From Toxonevra muliebris (Eukaryota; Arthropoda; Insecta; Diptera; Pallopteridae): a stretch of DNA of 64,000 nucleotides. Shown here in pieces: positions 24,726 to 35,869 of this stretch (its first letter is position 1; every line of letters starts with the position of its first letter). The notes below the pieces were generated by a model that saw only the letters and a list, made by a program, of their open reading frames with translations, did no database searches and had not been told where the DNA came from. Made by a program: the position numbers and the translations under genes. Where the stretch lies: NCBI GenBank assembly GCA_963691655.1, contig OY829326.1:36731989-36795988 (forward strand). The letters run 5' to 3'.

Positions 24726-26129
24726 TAAAATCAGCCACTGAACCGCCACTGCTCGATTGTGTGGTTTCCGATTTATTCTCTGATTGTGTCTAGTAGTGTT
24801 AATAATTAAATTTTTTTGAACGGCCCTAAATTATGTAAAAATTGTACATTTTTGAGTCCGATTGTAACTAAAAGAAGCATTTTCAGATTTCCTCTAACAC
24901 GACACATTTTATGTAAATTTTTTAAAGTATACTTTCTGCGTTTTGACGTAACAATATGCATTTCCTTATATGCACAGCTAAAACTGTGACAATTGTATCA
25001 AAAATTATAAATTCTCAATTCTGTTTTGTTTTAAAAATCCAATAATCGCAAACCGAAATTTAGTAGTAATTAAATAGTTGAGAATTTTTTTGTTTTAAAT
25101 AATACTGAAGCTAAGTTCATTGAAATTTCAAGGCAAAAATTTAATGGTTTTATTTCTATATTGATAACGAATTAAAACTGCAAAGCTATATTGTAGAAAG
25201 TCGAATCCATGAAATAAAATAAAAATGGTGAGCGATTTTTGATGAGTTTTCCTTTATTATGGGTCCATTACTGACCTCCAAGGCATCTCAAAGAGGAATA
25301 GAGTTTCAGAATGTTTGTGCATGGGTAGGTAGTATAATCAAAATTGTATCACTGAAAACTAAGTTGAATGCTGATATGGTCTCTAGTCCTCCAAAAGACG
25401 TGCCAGAACCTGAAGGGAAAAGCTGAATAAGTAAAGTTTCCAATGGTTTTAAATATGTTTGTAATGGTGAACGAATCATTTCCTAACGATCATCACTAAG
25501 CTCTGACTTGTCATCAAACGGTAATGTAAGGGCCATTTGAAAAAACATTTTTAGGAGCACGCTCCCCACATTATTGAGAAATAAAGGAAAATGGTGAATA
25601 ACGGTTTATGGCAAAATGGTCCCAAACGATGTAAAAATGTTGTTTTCAATATAGAAGATTAATTGGCTAAAATTGTTGGCGAAAAAGGTGGCCATTTTGG
25701 ATGCTGAAGCCTTTGACAACTTAATTTTACTGTCACTTAGTAATATTAAACTTTAAAAGAAGATCAGAACGGTATTTCTTTCTTCATAATATTATTGCTA
25801 TTTCAACAACATGTAGCTTTATAATGATGTAAAAATAAATTTAAATTTATCTATTATTGCGAAGATATTTGGTGCTAAAGTTTTATTTTCATTTTGAGTA
25901 GTAAAAACGCGACAATGTCAGTAAAAAATATAATACAAAATGTATGTGCATAAGAAAATAAATAGTAAGTACACAGTCCGATTTTTTTTCATAAATGCAA
26001 AAATTCTAAGTTGTACCTAAATTGCTTCGGTAGGGCCGAAAATACCTTGAAGATGAAAAAGGACAGAAAAAGGTACGACTACACCTAAAATATCAACACT
26101 GGTGTCTAGTCTGCAAGCACTTTTTATGT
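24726..26129. other. AT-rich stretch left of the gene array
   Basis: The word TGGTTTCCGATTTATTCTCTGATT at 24762-24785 matches the array spacer (TGGTTTCCGGTTTATTCTCTGATT at 28479, 32021, 34419), so this may be the displaced left edge of the first repeat unit. The remaining bases up to 26129 show no gene. An open minus-strand frame at 26017-26286 has no recognisable product. Confidence 0.5.
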
Positions 26130-26629
26130 GTTTTCCCATTCCTTTTTCACGTATCGCATTAAATTCTTTTGAATTTATATTTCTTATATAGTTGAAATCC
26201 ATAGAAAAAAAATTATATGTATGTATTATTTCTAAACTGCGAAACACTTGTATTTTTTCTGTCTTACTACTATCAGAAACAATCAATTTGAAATGCTATT
26301 GGATAGTGGATAGACTCATACAACTTTCTTTTTTTTTTTTTAGCTTTAACCCTAAATCTAAAAATAATTTTTTTGGCTTAATTTTTATTTTATGCTTAGT
26401 AACTTTTAATATTTTTCAAACTATGTATGTATGTATAATAAAATAATAAATATAATTGATTTAACGATATTGAAACTTTTTGTTTGGAATTTAAAAACCT
26501 TGTAGTATCTAGAATTTGTTGTATAATTTTTTTATTATTATGCTATACAAGGCTTTCTCAATCGTACAATCCTCTTTTAGACTTTTTGATCCATTCATTT
26601 GACAATTCTTTCAATTCACACAAACATTT

Positions 26630-27249
26630 TTAGTAAGACGTTTTTCCAATAACATCCACATATGCTTCGAATTGGCCTGAAAATTTTATCACGATTCTAT
26701 AGAATCCCTTTGGCACACGATGGGGTAGTACATTTGGATCAAAGATGCATTTATTTATTATAAATTGGCGTTTAGTTAATGGTGCTACAAATTTTCCATC
26801 TTCAAATTCAATACGATTAATTGTACATTCTTTAAGCCAAGGGTCCATATAATTTACATAAGCTGCGTTCATGGCATCACTTAGCTTAGTTTTGTGAATG
26901 TGAAACACAAATGGAATAAAATTTAAATTTCCTGTTGCGTTGCGTTGAATTCCAATTTCGATCATAAGATCATCCGTCCAATCCTGTTTAATATCTATAA
27001 CTCCACTTATAGCAAAATCGGTACGATTGATACGCACAGGATGTAATTCCATTTCAGTAATATCGGGATTCGACGATTTTGCTTTTACATCTATCAAAGT
27101 AAACTTCCAGTGCTATATAATAAAAGGAAATGTAATTCATATACCACAGAAATAAAATATATATATGCATACAAATATCTTACTTTCAAGGATATAACTA
27201 TCACCAGCGAATGCTGCAGCAAAATTAAAATTGTTGATTTCCACTGCAT
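26630..27249 (-). CDS. Secreted DUF1091/DM-type protein, array copy 1
   Basis: Two exons: 27184-27249 (ATG, 22 codons) and 26630-27112, joined across a 71-bp intron with GTAAGA donor and TATATAG acceptor, giving 182 residues. Residues 1-22 form a signal peptide with hydrophobic core ILILLQHSLVIVI. The mature part has two cysteines (C118, C144), probably one disulphide, N-glycosylation sequons at N51 (NRT) and N80 (NAT, unique to this copy), and the motif VPKGFYRI followed by a C-terminal beta-like segment ending GKTSY. Length, secretion, cysteine pair and P.GFY motif recall the fly-specific DUF1091/DM8/DM11 families, suspected to share an MD-2-like lipid-binding fold. The family call is from memory of motifs. 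Role unknown. It is the most downstream copy. A candidate AATAAA lies at 26531-26536. Confidence 0.85.
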
Positions 27250-27300
27250 TGCAATATTTGAATTATATTATGACTAAGAATTATTAACTTTATATTATCT

Positions 27301-27307
27301 ATTTATA
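27301..27307 (-). promoter_or_regulatory. TATA box of array copy 1
   Basis: The minus strand reads CTATAAATAG here, about 52 bp upstream of the start codon at 27249. A 5' leader of roughly 20-25 bases is predicted. The same box at the same spacing is present in all four copies. Confidence 0.65.
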
Positions 27308-29008
27308 GGGCAAAAATTATCCAATCTGAATTAACAATGATCTGATACAAAAAAACCAACCTACAAACATGCAATGTCAGGTGATTAAATAATCAATCTA
27401 GTATGTTTGGCTTGCGCACACGCCAGATTAAAATCAGGGAATATATAGCTATAAAGTGACCATTTTTTCCGAAAAGAAAAAAAAGGAAACTTTGGAGGCA
27501 GTATTTTCCCCTCGAACTCCAATTTTTTTCTACACATTGTTTTACAGTTTTTATTATCGGGAAAATATAAAAAAATATTGCTTGATTTAGATTCTTTTTT
27601 ATGTAAAATCTGTCACTCTACTGGCAGTTGTAATTCAAAACAAGAGTTTTAAATCGGTTTTTCTCGAAATTATCTTTTCTACCTGCTGCCAGTGATTTAG
27701 AAAAACCAATGATCCTATTTTGCAATCGAACCTAAACTAAATCAACAAAAGAACAACAATTTTTCAACATAGATTAAAGTAAATTTGGACCTTTGATTAG
27801 TGTCTGACAAAACCTAATTTTTTGAACCGAAACGAACTCAAACCTCGGATGTTTTATAGAGTTTTTTCGAAACCGAACCTAAACTTTTCTATCCTTTAAA
27901 AAAAAACAAAGAAGAATTTAACAAAAATTAACAATTTGTTTATAGATTGGATTAAGTATTGGAGGAATTTTTTAAATTTTGGCTAGGCAGCAAAGTTATT
28001 ACATTAAATTCTAAGTAACTTTGCCAAAGGAAGTATGTTCCTAAGTCGACGTTTGACCCTACAGACTCTAACTTTTATTACAAGAAAATAGCAACTTAGA
28101 AGCATTAAATATTTGAAGATGGATGTTTCGGATTAACACAGCAGGTAGGAGCTATGTTCCCCACAAACTTGCAAGTCCAGTGTGAACCCGCTAAAAAACA
28201 CTTTAATTGTCACGACTATATTAATTATTTGTAAAAAAAAAAAAAAATACGATTGCTGTGCTATAAACATGTTTTAAGAAAATTGCAAAGTTATAAAAGT
28301 ATAGATTGATTCTTTGTCTTTCTGATTGTAACGGCCCCCTTAAGATACACAGGAAAATTTTCTTTACCAGAGGCTCCTTGCCCTACGAACCATTTACGAT
28401 TCATGATATCATTTTCGTACCAGAATAGTGTGTCTAATGGGGGGATAGCAACCCCTGATTTTAATCTGGTTTATAGTATGGTTTCCGGTTTATTCTCTGA
28501 TTAGCTCTAGTCTGCTGTGTTCTGCTATTCCGATACGTGAATCGCATTAAATTCTTCTGAATTTATATTTTCATTACCATTGTTCCAGACAATTTATTTC
28601 ACCTTAGATATTAGCTCTTATACCTAAAATAGTTCAAATCCGTGACACATGTATATTTTTCTGTCTGAATTCTATCACAATCAGACAAATCGAAATACTG
28701 GTGGATACTGGATAGAGTCATACCACTTTCTTGTTTTTTTTTTTTAGCTGTATCCCTAAATCTAAAAACAGATTTTTTGCTTAATATTTTATTTTATGCT
28801 CAGTAACTTTTAATATTTTTCAAACTATGTATGTATATGTGTATATAATTTATTTAACGATATTGATACTTTTTGTTTCGAATTTAGAAACTTTTCGAAA
28901 TTAGTTTTTTTATTTTATATGATATTAGGCTTCTAAATCGAACAATCCTCTTTTAGACTTTTTGATCCATGTATTCGACAGTCCGTCCTTCAATTCACAC
29001 AAACATTT
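27308..29008. other. Array spacer between copies 1 and 2
   Basis: Non-coding spacer of the tandem unit. It includes an AACC-rich patch (AAAACCTAATTTTTTGAACC, 27809-27828), the block GTAACGGCCCCCTTAAGATAC (28328-28348) and the satellite-like GATTTTAATCTGG (28457-28469). All of this recurs in the other spacers. No open frame is shared between copies, so this is probably regulatory or neutral DNA. Confidence 0.65.
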
Positions 29009-29625
29009 TTAATAAGTCACTTTTGAAATAACATCCACATATGCTTCGAATTGGCCTGAAAATTTTATCATAGTTCTATAGAAACCCTTAGGCACACGAT
29101 GGGGTACTACATTTGGATCAAAGATGCATTTATTTAGTATAAGTTGGCGTTTAGTTAATGGTGCTACAAATTTTCCATCTTCAAGTTCAATACGATTAAC
29201 TATACATTCTTTAAGCCAAGGGTCCAAATAATTTACATAACCTGCGTTCATGGCATCACTTAGTTTAGTTTTGTGAACATGAAACGGAAATGGAACAAAA
29301 TTTAAATTTCCTGTTGCGCTGCGCTGAATTTCAACTACGATCATAAGCTCATCCGTCCAATCCTGTTTAATATCTATAACTCCACTTATAGCAAAATCGG
29401 TACGATTGATACGCACAGGATGTAATTCCATTTCAGTAATATCGGGATTCGACGATTTTGCTTTTGCATCTATCAAAGCAAACTTCCAGAGCTATATATA
29501 AGGAAATGTAATTCATATACCACAGAAATAAAATATATATATGCATACAAATATCTTACTTTCAAGGATATAACTATCACCAGCGAATGCTGCAGCAAAA
29601 TTAAAATTGTTGATTTCCACTGCAT
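29009..29625 (-). CDS. Secreted DUF1091/DM-type protein, array copy 2
   Basis: Exons 29560-29625 and 29009-29491, with a 68-bp intron (GTAAG donor, TATATAG acceptor), encode 182 residues. The signal peptide is identical to copy 1. The first residue of exon 2 is L rather than H and residue 27 is A rather than T. Differences from copy 1 cluster at IVVEIQRSATG (loss of the second glycosylation sequon), the INRIEF region (which reads VNRIELEDG) and the C-terminus (FYRTMIKFSG, SKVTY). Both cysteines and the VPKGFYR motif are kept. The frame is intact. An AATAAA candidate lies at 28909-28914, about 95 bp past the stop. Function unknown. Confidence 0.85.
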
Positions 29626-29676
29626 TGCAATATTTGAATTATATTATGACTAAGAATTATTAACTTTATATTATCT

Positions 29677-29683
29677 ATTTATA
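29677..29683 (-). promoter_or_regulatory. TATA box of array copy 2
   Basis: CTATAAATAG on the minus strand, about 52 bp before the ATG at 29625, in the same position as in the other copies. Confidence 0.65.
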
Positions 29684-29945
29684 GGGCAAAAATTATCCAA
29701 TCTGAATTAGCAATGATCTCATACAAAAAACCAACCTACAAACATGCAATGTCAGGTGATTATATAATCAATCTAGTATGTTTGACTTGCGCACACGCCA
29801 GATTAAAATCAGGGAATATATATATAGCTATAAAGTGACCATTTTTTCCGAAAAGAAAAAAAGGAAACTTTGGAGGCAGTATTTTTCCCTTGAACTCCAA
29901 TTTTTTTCTACACATTGTTTTACAGTTTTTATTATCGGGAAAATA

Positions 29946-31158
29946 TTGGGAGTATGAATGTATAAACTCGTAATTGTGACTAACTTCATATCTTTCATAT
30001 GCGCCATTTTTTTGACATTGACAGCTATTCTATCTCGAAGAACGCCAAAAATACTATAAGAAATGATCTGTCAAATAATTTTCATAATTTTACAAAAGTG
30101 TTTTACTATAGCTGAAAATATCGAATTTCGTGCCAACAAAACAACATTAGCGGGAAGTTTTAATTTGCTTCTTCCATTTAAAGAAAAACGCAACTGAAGC
30201 ACATCGTTTACTCACTGAAGCTTATCCTGACTGTGCTATAGACGTTAGAATGTGTCAGGTGTGGTATGCCCGTTTCAAAAGTGGTGATTTTGATGCTGAA
30301 GACAGGGAACGTTCAGGCAGCCCGAAAAATTTCGAAGATGAAGAATTAAAGGTATTACTCGAAGAAGATTCATGTCAAACGCAACAAGAACTTGAAGAAT
30401 CTTTAGGAGTTGATCAATCAACCATTTCTAAACGATTAAAAGCATCGGGAATGATTCTAAAGCAAGAAAATTGGGTGCCGTATGAATTGAAGCCGAGAGA
30501 CGTCGAACGACGATTTTTCCCATGTGAACTGCTGATTGAATGACAGAAAAGAAAGGGTTTTCTGCATCGTATTGTGACTGGCGATGAAAAGTGGATACGT
30601 TACGATAACCCAAAGCGTAAAAAATCATGGGGACCGCCCGGACATGCATCAATATCAACGGCAAAGCCGAACATCCATGGATCTGTATATTTTGAGCTGT
30701 TGAAACCGAATGAAACGATCACTGGAGACCGCTACCGACTACAATTGATGCGTTTGAGCCGAGCACTAACGGATAAGAGGCCAGAGTATGAGAATAGACA
30801 CGACGAAGTTAAAGGCAAGTAAAAACATACTTAGAAACGCTGAAATGGGAAGTGCTACCCCACCCACCGTATTCTCCAGACATTGCTCCTTCTGATTACC
30901 ACTTGTTCCGATCGATGACACATGGCCTGGCTGAACAGCACTTCCGTTCTTTCGAAGAACTCAAAAAATGGGTCGATTCGTGGATAGCCTCAAAAGAGGA
31001 GGAGTTCTTTCGACGCGGAATCCGTATGCTACCAGAAAGATGGGAAAAGGTTGTGGCTAACGATGGACAATACTTTAAAGAATAAATTTATAATCACTTT
31101 TTCACAATAAATGTCTAAATTACGAAAAAAATACGAGTTTATACATTCATACTCCCAA
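29946..31158 (+). mobile_element. mariner transposon, copy A (1213 bp)
   Basis: Perfect 27-bp terminal inverted repeats (29946-29972 and 31132-31158, starting TTGGGAGTATGAATG) are flanked by TA on both sides (29944-29945 and 31159-31160), the classic mariner target duplication. The plus strand carries a decayed mariner transposase. It lies in the array spacer between gene copies 2 and 3. The matching spacers elsewhere lack it and show the empty site GGGAAAATATAAAAAAA. About 55 bp of spacer just right of the element are missing compared with the other units. Confidence 0.95.
30118..31085 (+). pseudogene. mariner transposase pseudogene, copy A
   Basis: The frame can be followed from an ATA in place of the start codon. 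It has an in-frame TAG at 30148-30150 and TGA at 30541-30543. Helix-turn-helix-type sequence precedes WVPYEL (30472-30489), and the first catalytic aspartate is in TGDEKW. Compared with copy B it has lost 39 bp in frame after NIHGS, and about 35 bp that contain the second catalytic aspartate (HDNARPH), which shifts the frame. The third aspartate remains in APSDYH. It ends QYFKE-stop at 31083. Loss of one DD34D residue plus stops make it non-functional. Confidence 0.9.
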
Positions 31159-31160
31159 TA

Positions 31161-32554
31161 TAAAAAAAATTGTAATTCAAAACAAAAGTTTTAAATCGGT
31201 TTTTCTTGAAATTATCTTTTCTACCTGCTGCCAGTGATTTAGAAAAACCAATGATCCTATTTTGCAATCGAACCTAAACTAAATCAACAAAAGAACAACA
31301 ATTTTTCAACATAGATTAAAGTAAATTTGGACCTTTGATTAGTGTCTGACAAAACCTAATTTTTTGAACCGAAACGAACTCAAACCTCGGATGTTTTATA
31401 GAGTTTTTTCGAAACCGAACCTAAACTTTTTCATCCTTTAAAAAAAAAAAAACAAAGAAGTATTTAACAAAAATTAACAATTTGTTTATAGATTGGATTA
31501 AGTATTGGAGGAATTTTTTAAATTTTGGCTAGGCAGCAAAGTTATTCCACATTAAATTCTAAGTAACTTTGCCAAAGGAAGTATTTTCCTAAGTCGACGT
31601 TTAACCCAACAGACTCTAACTTTTATTACAAGAAAATAGCAACTTAGAAGCATTAAATATTTGAAGATGGATGTTTCGGATTAACACAGCAGGTAGGAGC
31701 TATGTTCCCCACAAACTTGCAAGTCCAGTGTGAACCCGCTAAAAAACACTTTAATAATCATGACTATATTAATTATTTGTTAAAAAAAAAAATACGATTG
31801 CTGTGCTATAAACATGTTTTAAAAAAATTGCAAAGTTATAAAAGTATAGATTGATTCTTTGTCTTTCTGATTGTAACGGCCCCCTTAAGATACACAGGAA
31901 AATTTTCTTTACCAGAGGCTCCTTGCCCTACGAACCATTTACGATTCATGATATCATTTTCGTACCAGAATAGTGTGTCTAATGGGGGGATAGCAACCCC
32001 TGATTTTAATCTGGTTTATAGTATGGTTTCCGGTTTATTCTCTGATTAGGTCTAGTCTGCTGTGTTCTGCTATTCCGATACGTGAATCGCATTAAATTCT
32101 TCTGAATTTATATTTTCATTACCATTGTTCCAGATAATTTATTTTACCTTAGACATTAGCTCTTATACCTATAATAGTTCAAATTCGTGACACATGTATA
32201 TTTTTCTGTCTGAATTCTATCACAATCAGTCAAATCGAAATACTGGTGGATACTGGATAGAGTCATACCACTTTCTTGTTTTTTTTTTTTAGCTGTATCC
32301 CTAAATCTAAAAACAGATTTTTTGCTTAATATTTTATTTTATGCTCAGTAACTTTTAATATTTTTCAAACTATGTATGTATATGTGTATATCATTTATTT
32401 AACGATATTGATACTTTTTGCTTCGAATTTAGAAACTTTTCGAAATTAGTTTTTTTTATATTATATGATATTAGGCTTCTAAATCGAACAATCCTCTTTT
32501 AGACTTTTTGATCCATGTATTCGACAGTCCGTCTTTCAATTCACACAAACATTT
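31161..32554. other. Array spacer between copies 2 and 3 (right of mariner)
   Basis: Homologous to 27640-29008 in order and content, including GTAACGGCCCCCTTAAGATAC and GATTTTAATCTGG. Non-coding. Confidence 0.65.
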
Positions 32555-33174
32555 TTAATTAGACGCTTTTGCAATAACATCCACATATGCTTCGAATTGT
32601 CCTGAATATTTTATCAGGATTCTATAAAAACCCTTTGGCATACGATGGGGTACTACATTTGAATCAAAGATGCATTTATTTAGTATAAATTGGCGTTTAG
32701 TTAATGGTGCTACAAATTTTCCGTCTTCAAATTCAATACGATTAATTGTACATTCTTTAAGCCAAGGGTCCAAATAATTTATATAACCTGCGTTCATGAC
32801 ATCACTTAGTTTAGTTTTGTGAACATGAAACGGAAATGGAACAAAATTTAAATTTCCTGTTGCGCTGCGCTGAATTTCAACTACGATCATTAGCTCATCC
32901 GTCCAATCCTGTTTAATATCTATAACTCCACTTATAGCAAAATCGGTACGATTGATACGCACAGGATGTAATTCCATTTCAGTAATATCGGGATTCGACG
33001 ATTTTGCTTTTGCATCTATCAAAGTAAACTTCCAGTGCTATATAATAAAAGGAAATGTAATTCATATACCACAGAAATAAAATATATATATGCATACAAA
33101 TATCTTACTTTCGAGGATATAACTATCACCAGCGAATGCTGCAGCAAAATTAAAATTGTTGATTTCCACTGCAT
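32555..33174 (-). CDS. Secreted DUF1091/DM-type protein, array copy 3
   Basis: Exons 33109-33174 and 32555-33037, intron 71 bp with GTAAG donor and TATATAG acceptor, 182 residues. The signal peptide differs from copies 1 and 2 only at residue 21 (S for L). The first half follows copy 2 (IVVEIQRSATG, NAGY), while the end follows copy 4 (IKYSGQ, AKASN). Cysteines C118 and C144 are kept, and the P.GFYR motif reads MPKGFYRI. The frame is intact. No canonical AATAAA was found in the first 110 bp past the stop, only A/T-rich variants. Function unknown. Confidence 0.85.
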
Positions 33175-33225
33175 TGCAATATTTGAATTATGTTATGACT
33201 AAGAATTATTAACTTTATATTATCT

Positions 33226-33232
33226 ATTTATA
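33226..33232 (-). promoter_or_regulatory. TATA box of array copy 3
   Basis: CTATAAATAG on the minus strand, about 52 bp before the ATG at 33174. Confidence 0.65.
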
Positions 33233-34888
33233 GGGCAAAAATTATCCAATCTGAATTAACAATGATCTGACACAAAAAACCAACCTACAAACATGCAATG
33301 TCAGGTGATTATATAATCAATCTAGTATGTTTGGCTTGCGCACACGCCAGATTAAAATCAGGGAATATATAGCAATAAAGTGACCATTTTTTCCGAAAAG
33401 AAAAAAATGGAAACTTTGGAGGCAGTATTTTTCCCTCGAACTCCAATTTTTTTCTACACATTGTTTTACAGTTTTTATTATCGGGAAAATATAAAAAAAT
33501 ATTGCTTGATTTAGATTCTTTTTTATGTAAAATCTGTCACTCTACTGGCAGTTGTAATTCAAAACAAGAGTTTTAAATCGGTTTTTCTCGAAATTATCTT
33601 TTCTACCTGCTGCCAGTGATTTAGAAAAACCAATGATCCTATTTTGCAATCGAACCTAAACTAAATCAACAAAAGAACAACAATTTTTCAACATAGATTA
33701 AAGTAAATTTGGACCTTTGATTAGTGTCTGACAAAACCTAATTTTTTGAACCGAAACGAACTCAAACCTCGGATGTTTTATAGAGTTTTTTCGAAACCGA
33801 ACGTAAACTTTTCCATCCTTTAAAAAAAAAAACAAAGAAGAATTTAACAAAAATTAACAATTTGTTTATAGATTGGATTAAGTATTGGAGGAATTTTTTA
33901 AATTTTGGCTAGGCAGCAAAGTTATTACATTAAATTCTAAGTAACTTTGCCAAAGGAAGTATGTTCCTAAGTCGACGTTTGACCCTACAGACTCTAACTT
34001 TTATTACAAGAAAATAGCAACTTAGAAGCATTAAATATTTGAAGATGGATGTTTCGGATTAACACAGCAGGTAGGAGCTATGTTCCCCACAAACTTGCAA
34101 GTCCAGTGTGAACCCGCTAAAAAACACTTTAATTGTCACGACTATATTAATTATTTGTAAAAAAAAAAAAAAATACGATTGCTGTGCTATAAACATGTTT
34201 TAAGAAAATTGCAAAGTTATAAAAGTATAGATTGATTCTTTGTCGTTCTGATTGTAACGGCCCCCTTAAGATACACAGGAAAATTTTCTTTACCAGAGGT
34301 TCCCTGCTCTACGAATCATTTACGGATTCATGATATCATTTTCGTACCAGGTCCGACTAATAGTGGGTTTTAAGGGGAGATAGCAGCCCCTGATTTTAAT
34401 CTGGTTTATAGTATGGTTTCCGGTTTATTCTCTGATTAGGTCTAGTCTGCTGTGTTCTGCTATTCCGATACGTGAATCGCATTAAATTCTTCTGAATTTA
34501 TATTTTCATTACCATTGTTCCAGATAATTTATTTTACCTTAGACATTAGCTCTTATACCTATAATAGTTCAAATTCGTGACACATGTATATTTTTCTGTC
34601 TGAGTTCTATCACAATCAGTCAAATCGAAATACTGGTGGATACTGGATAGCCTCATACCACTTTCTTTTTTCTTTTTTTTAGCTGTAACCCTAAAGCTAA
34701 AAACAGATTTTTTGCTTAAAATTTTAATATTTTAACGATATTGATACTTTTTGTTTCGAATTTAGAAACTTTTCAAATTTAGTTTTTTTGTATATTATTT
34801 AATATTAGGCTTCTAAATCGAACAATCCTCTTTTAGACTTTTTGATCCATTTATTCGACAGTCCATCTTTCAATTCATACAAACATTT
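33233..34888. other. Array spacer between copies 3 and 4
   Basis: Near-identical to the 27308-29008 spacer for most of its length, diverging at about 34302-34375 (GTTCCCTGCTCTACGAATC, then CAGGTCCGACTAATAG). It lacks the roughly 60-bp TATGTATGTATATG-containing stretch present left of copies 2 and 3. Non-coding. Confidence 0.65.
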
Positions 34889-35508
34889 TTAATTAGACGC
34901 TTTTGCAATAACATCCACATATGCTTCGAATTGGCCTGAATATTTTATCATAGTTCTATAGAAACCCTTAGGCACACGATGGGGTACTACATTTGGATCA
35001 AAGATGCATTTATTTAGTATAAATTGGCGTTTAATTAATGGTGCTACAAATTTTCCATCTTCAAATTCAATACGATTAATTGTACATTCTTTAAGCCAAG
35101 GGTCCAAATAATTTACATAAGCTGCGTTCATGACATCACTTAGTTTAGTTTTGTAAACATGAAACGGAAATGGAACAAAATTAAAATTTCCTGTTGCGCT
35201 ACGCTGAATTCCAACTTCGATCATAAGATCATCCGTCCAATCCTGTTTAATATCTATAACTCCACTTATAGCAAAATCGGTACGATTGATACGCACAGGA
35301 TGTAATTCCATTTCAGTAATATCGGGATTCGACGATTTTGCTTTTACATCTATCAAAGTAAACTTCCAGTGCTATATAATAAAAGGCAATGTAATTCATA
35401 TACCACAGAAATAAAATATATATATGCATACAAATATCTTACTTTCGAGGATATAACTATCACCAGCGAATGCTGCAGCAAAATTAAAATTGTTGATTTC
35501 CACTGCAT
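34889..35508 (-). CDS. Secreted DUF1091/DM-type protein, array copy 4
   Basis: Exons 35443-35508 and 34889-35371, 71-bp intron with GTAAG donor and TATATAG acceptor, 182 residues. The signal peptide carries S21 as in copy 3. The first half resembles copy 1 (DVKAKSS, DDLMIE, GIQRSATGN), but the end is AKASN as in copy 3 and FYRTMIK as in copy 2, a mosaic. Cysteines C118 and C144 and the N51 sequon are present. The frame is intact. This is the most upstream gene in the direction of transcription. Function unknown. Confidence 0.85.
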
Positions 35509-35559
35509 TGCAATATTTGAATTATATTATGACTAAGAATTATTAACTTTATATTATCT

Positions 35560-35566
35560 ATTTATA
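35560..35566 (-). promoter_or_regulatory. TATA box of array copy 4
   Basis: CTATAAATAG on the minus strand, about 52 bp before the ATG at 35508. Upstream conservation with the other copies ends near 35745, so a shared promoter should lie within about 240 bp of the start codon. Confidence 0.65.
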
Positions 35567-35869
35567 GGGCAAAAATTATCCAATCTGAATTAACAATGAT
35601 CTGATACAAAAAACCAACCTACAAACATGCAATGTCAGGTGATTATATAATCAATCTAGTATGTTTGGCTTGCGCACACGCCATAAGGTGACCATTTTTT
35701 CTGAATAGAAAAAGAGGGAAATTTTAGAGGCAGTATTTTTCTCTCTATGAGAATGATTAAAGCACCAAATGAAAGTAGACATATAAAGTACTGTTCAAAA
35801 TTATGGCGTACTTAGTACTCAGTATGTTCAAAGCTGAATAACTTTGGCATAAATCCAGAGAAATCTTAA

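Larger units (their letters stand above)
26130..35745 (-). repeat. Tandem array: four units of about 2.33-2.38 kb, each with one secreted-protein gene
   Basis: Each unit carries a minus-strand two-exon gene plus a long homologous non-coding spacer. Gene-to-gene distances are 2379, 3546 and 2334 bp. The middle value falls to about 2331 bp once the 1213-bp mariner and its TA duplication are removed. Spacer landmarks recur in order in each complete unit: AACCGAAACGAACTCAAACC, AGGCAGCAAAGTTATT, CACAGCAGGTAGGAGC, GTAACGGCCCCCTTAAGAT and GATTTTAATCTGG. Homology of the first unit begins near 26130 (CGCATTAAATTCTT), and the last unit breaks off near 35745. Very high spacer identity implies recent duplication by unequal crossing-over. 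Confidence 0.85.
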
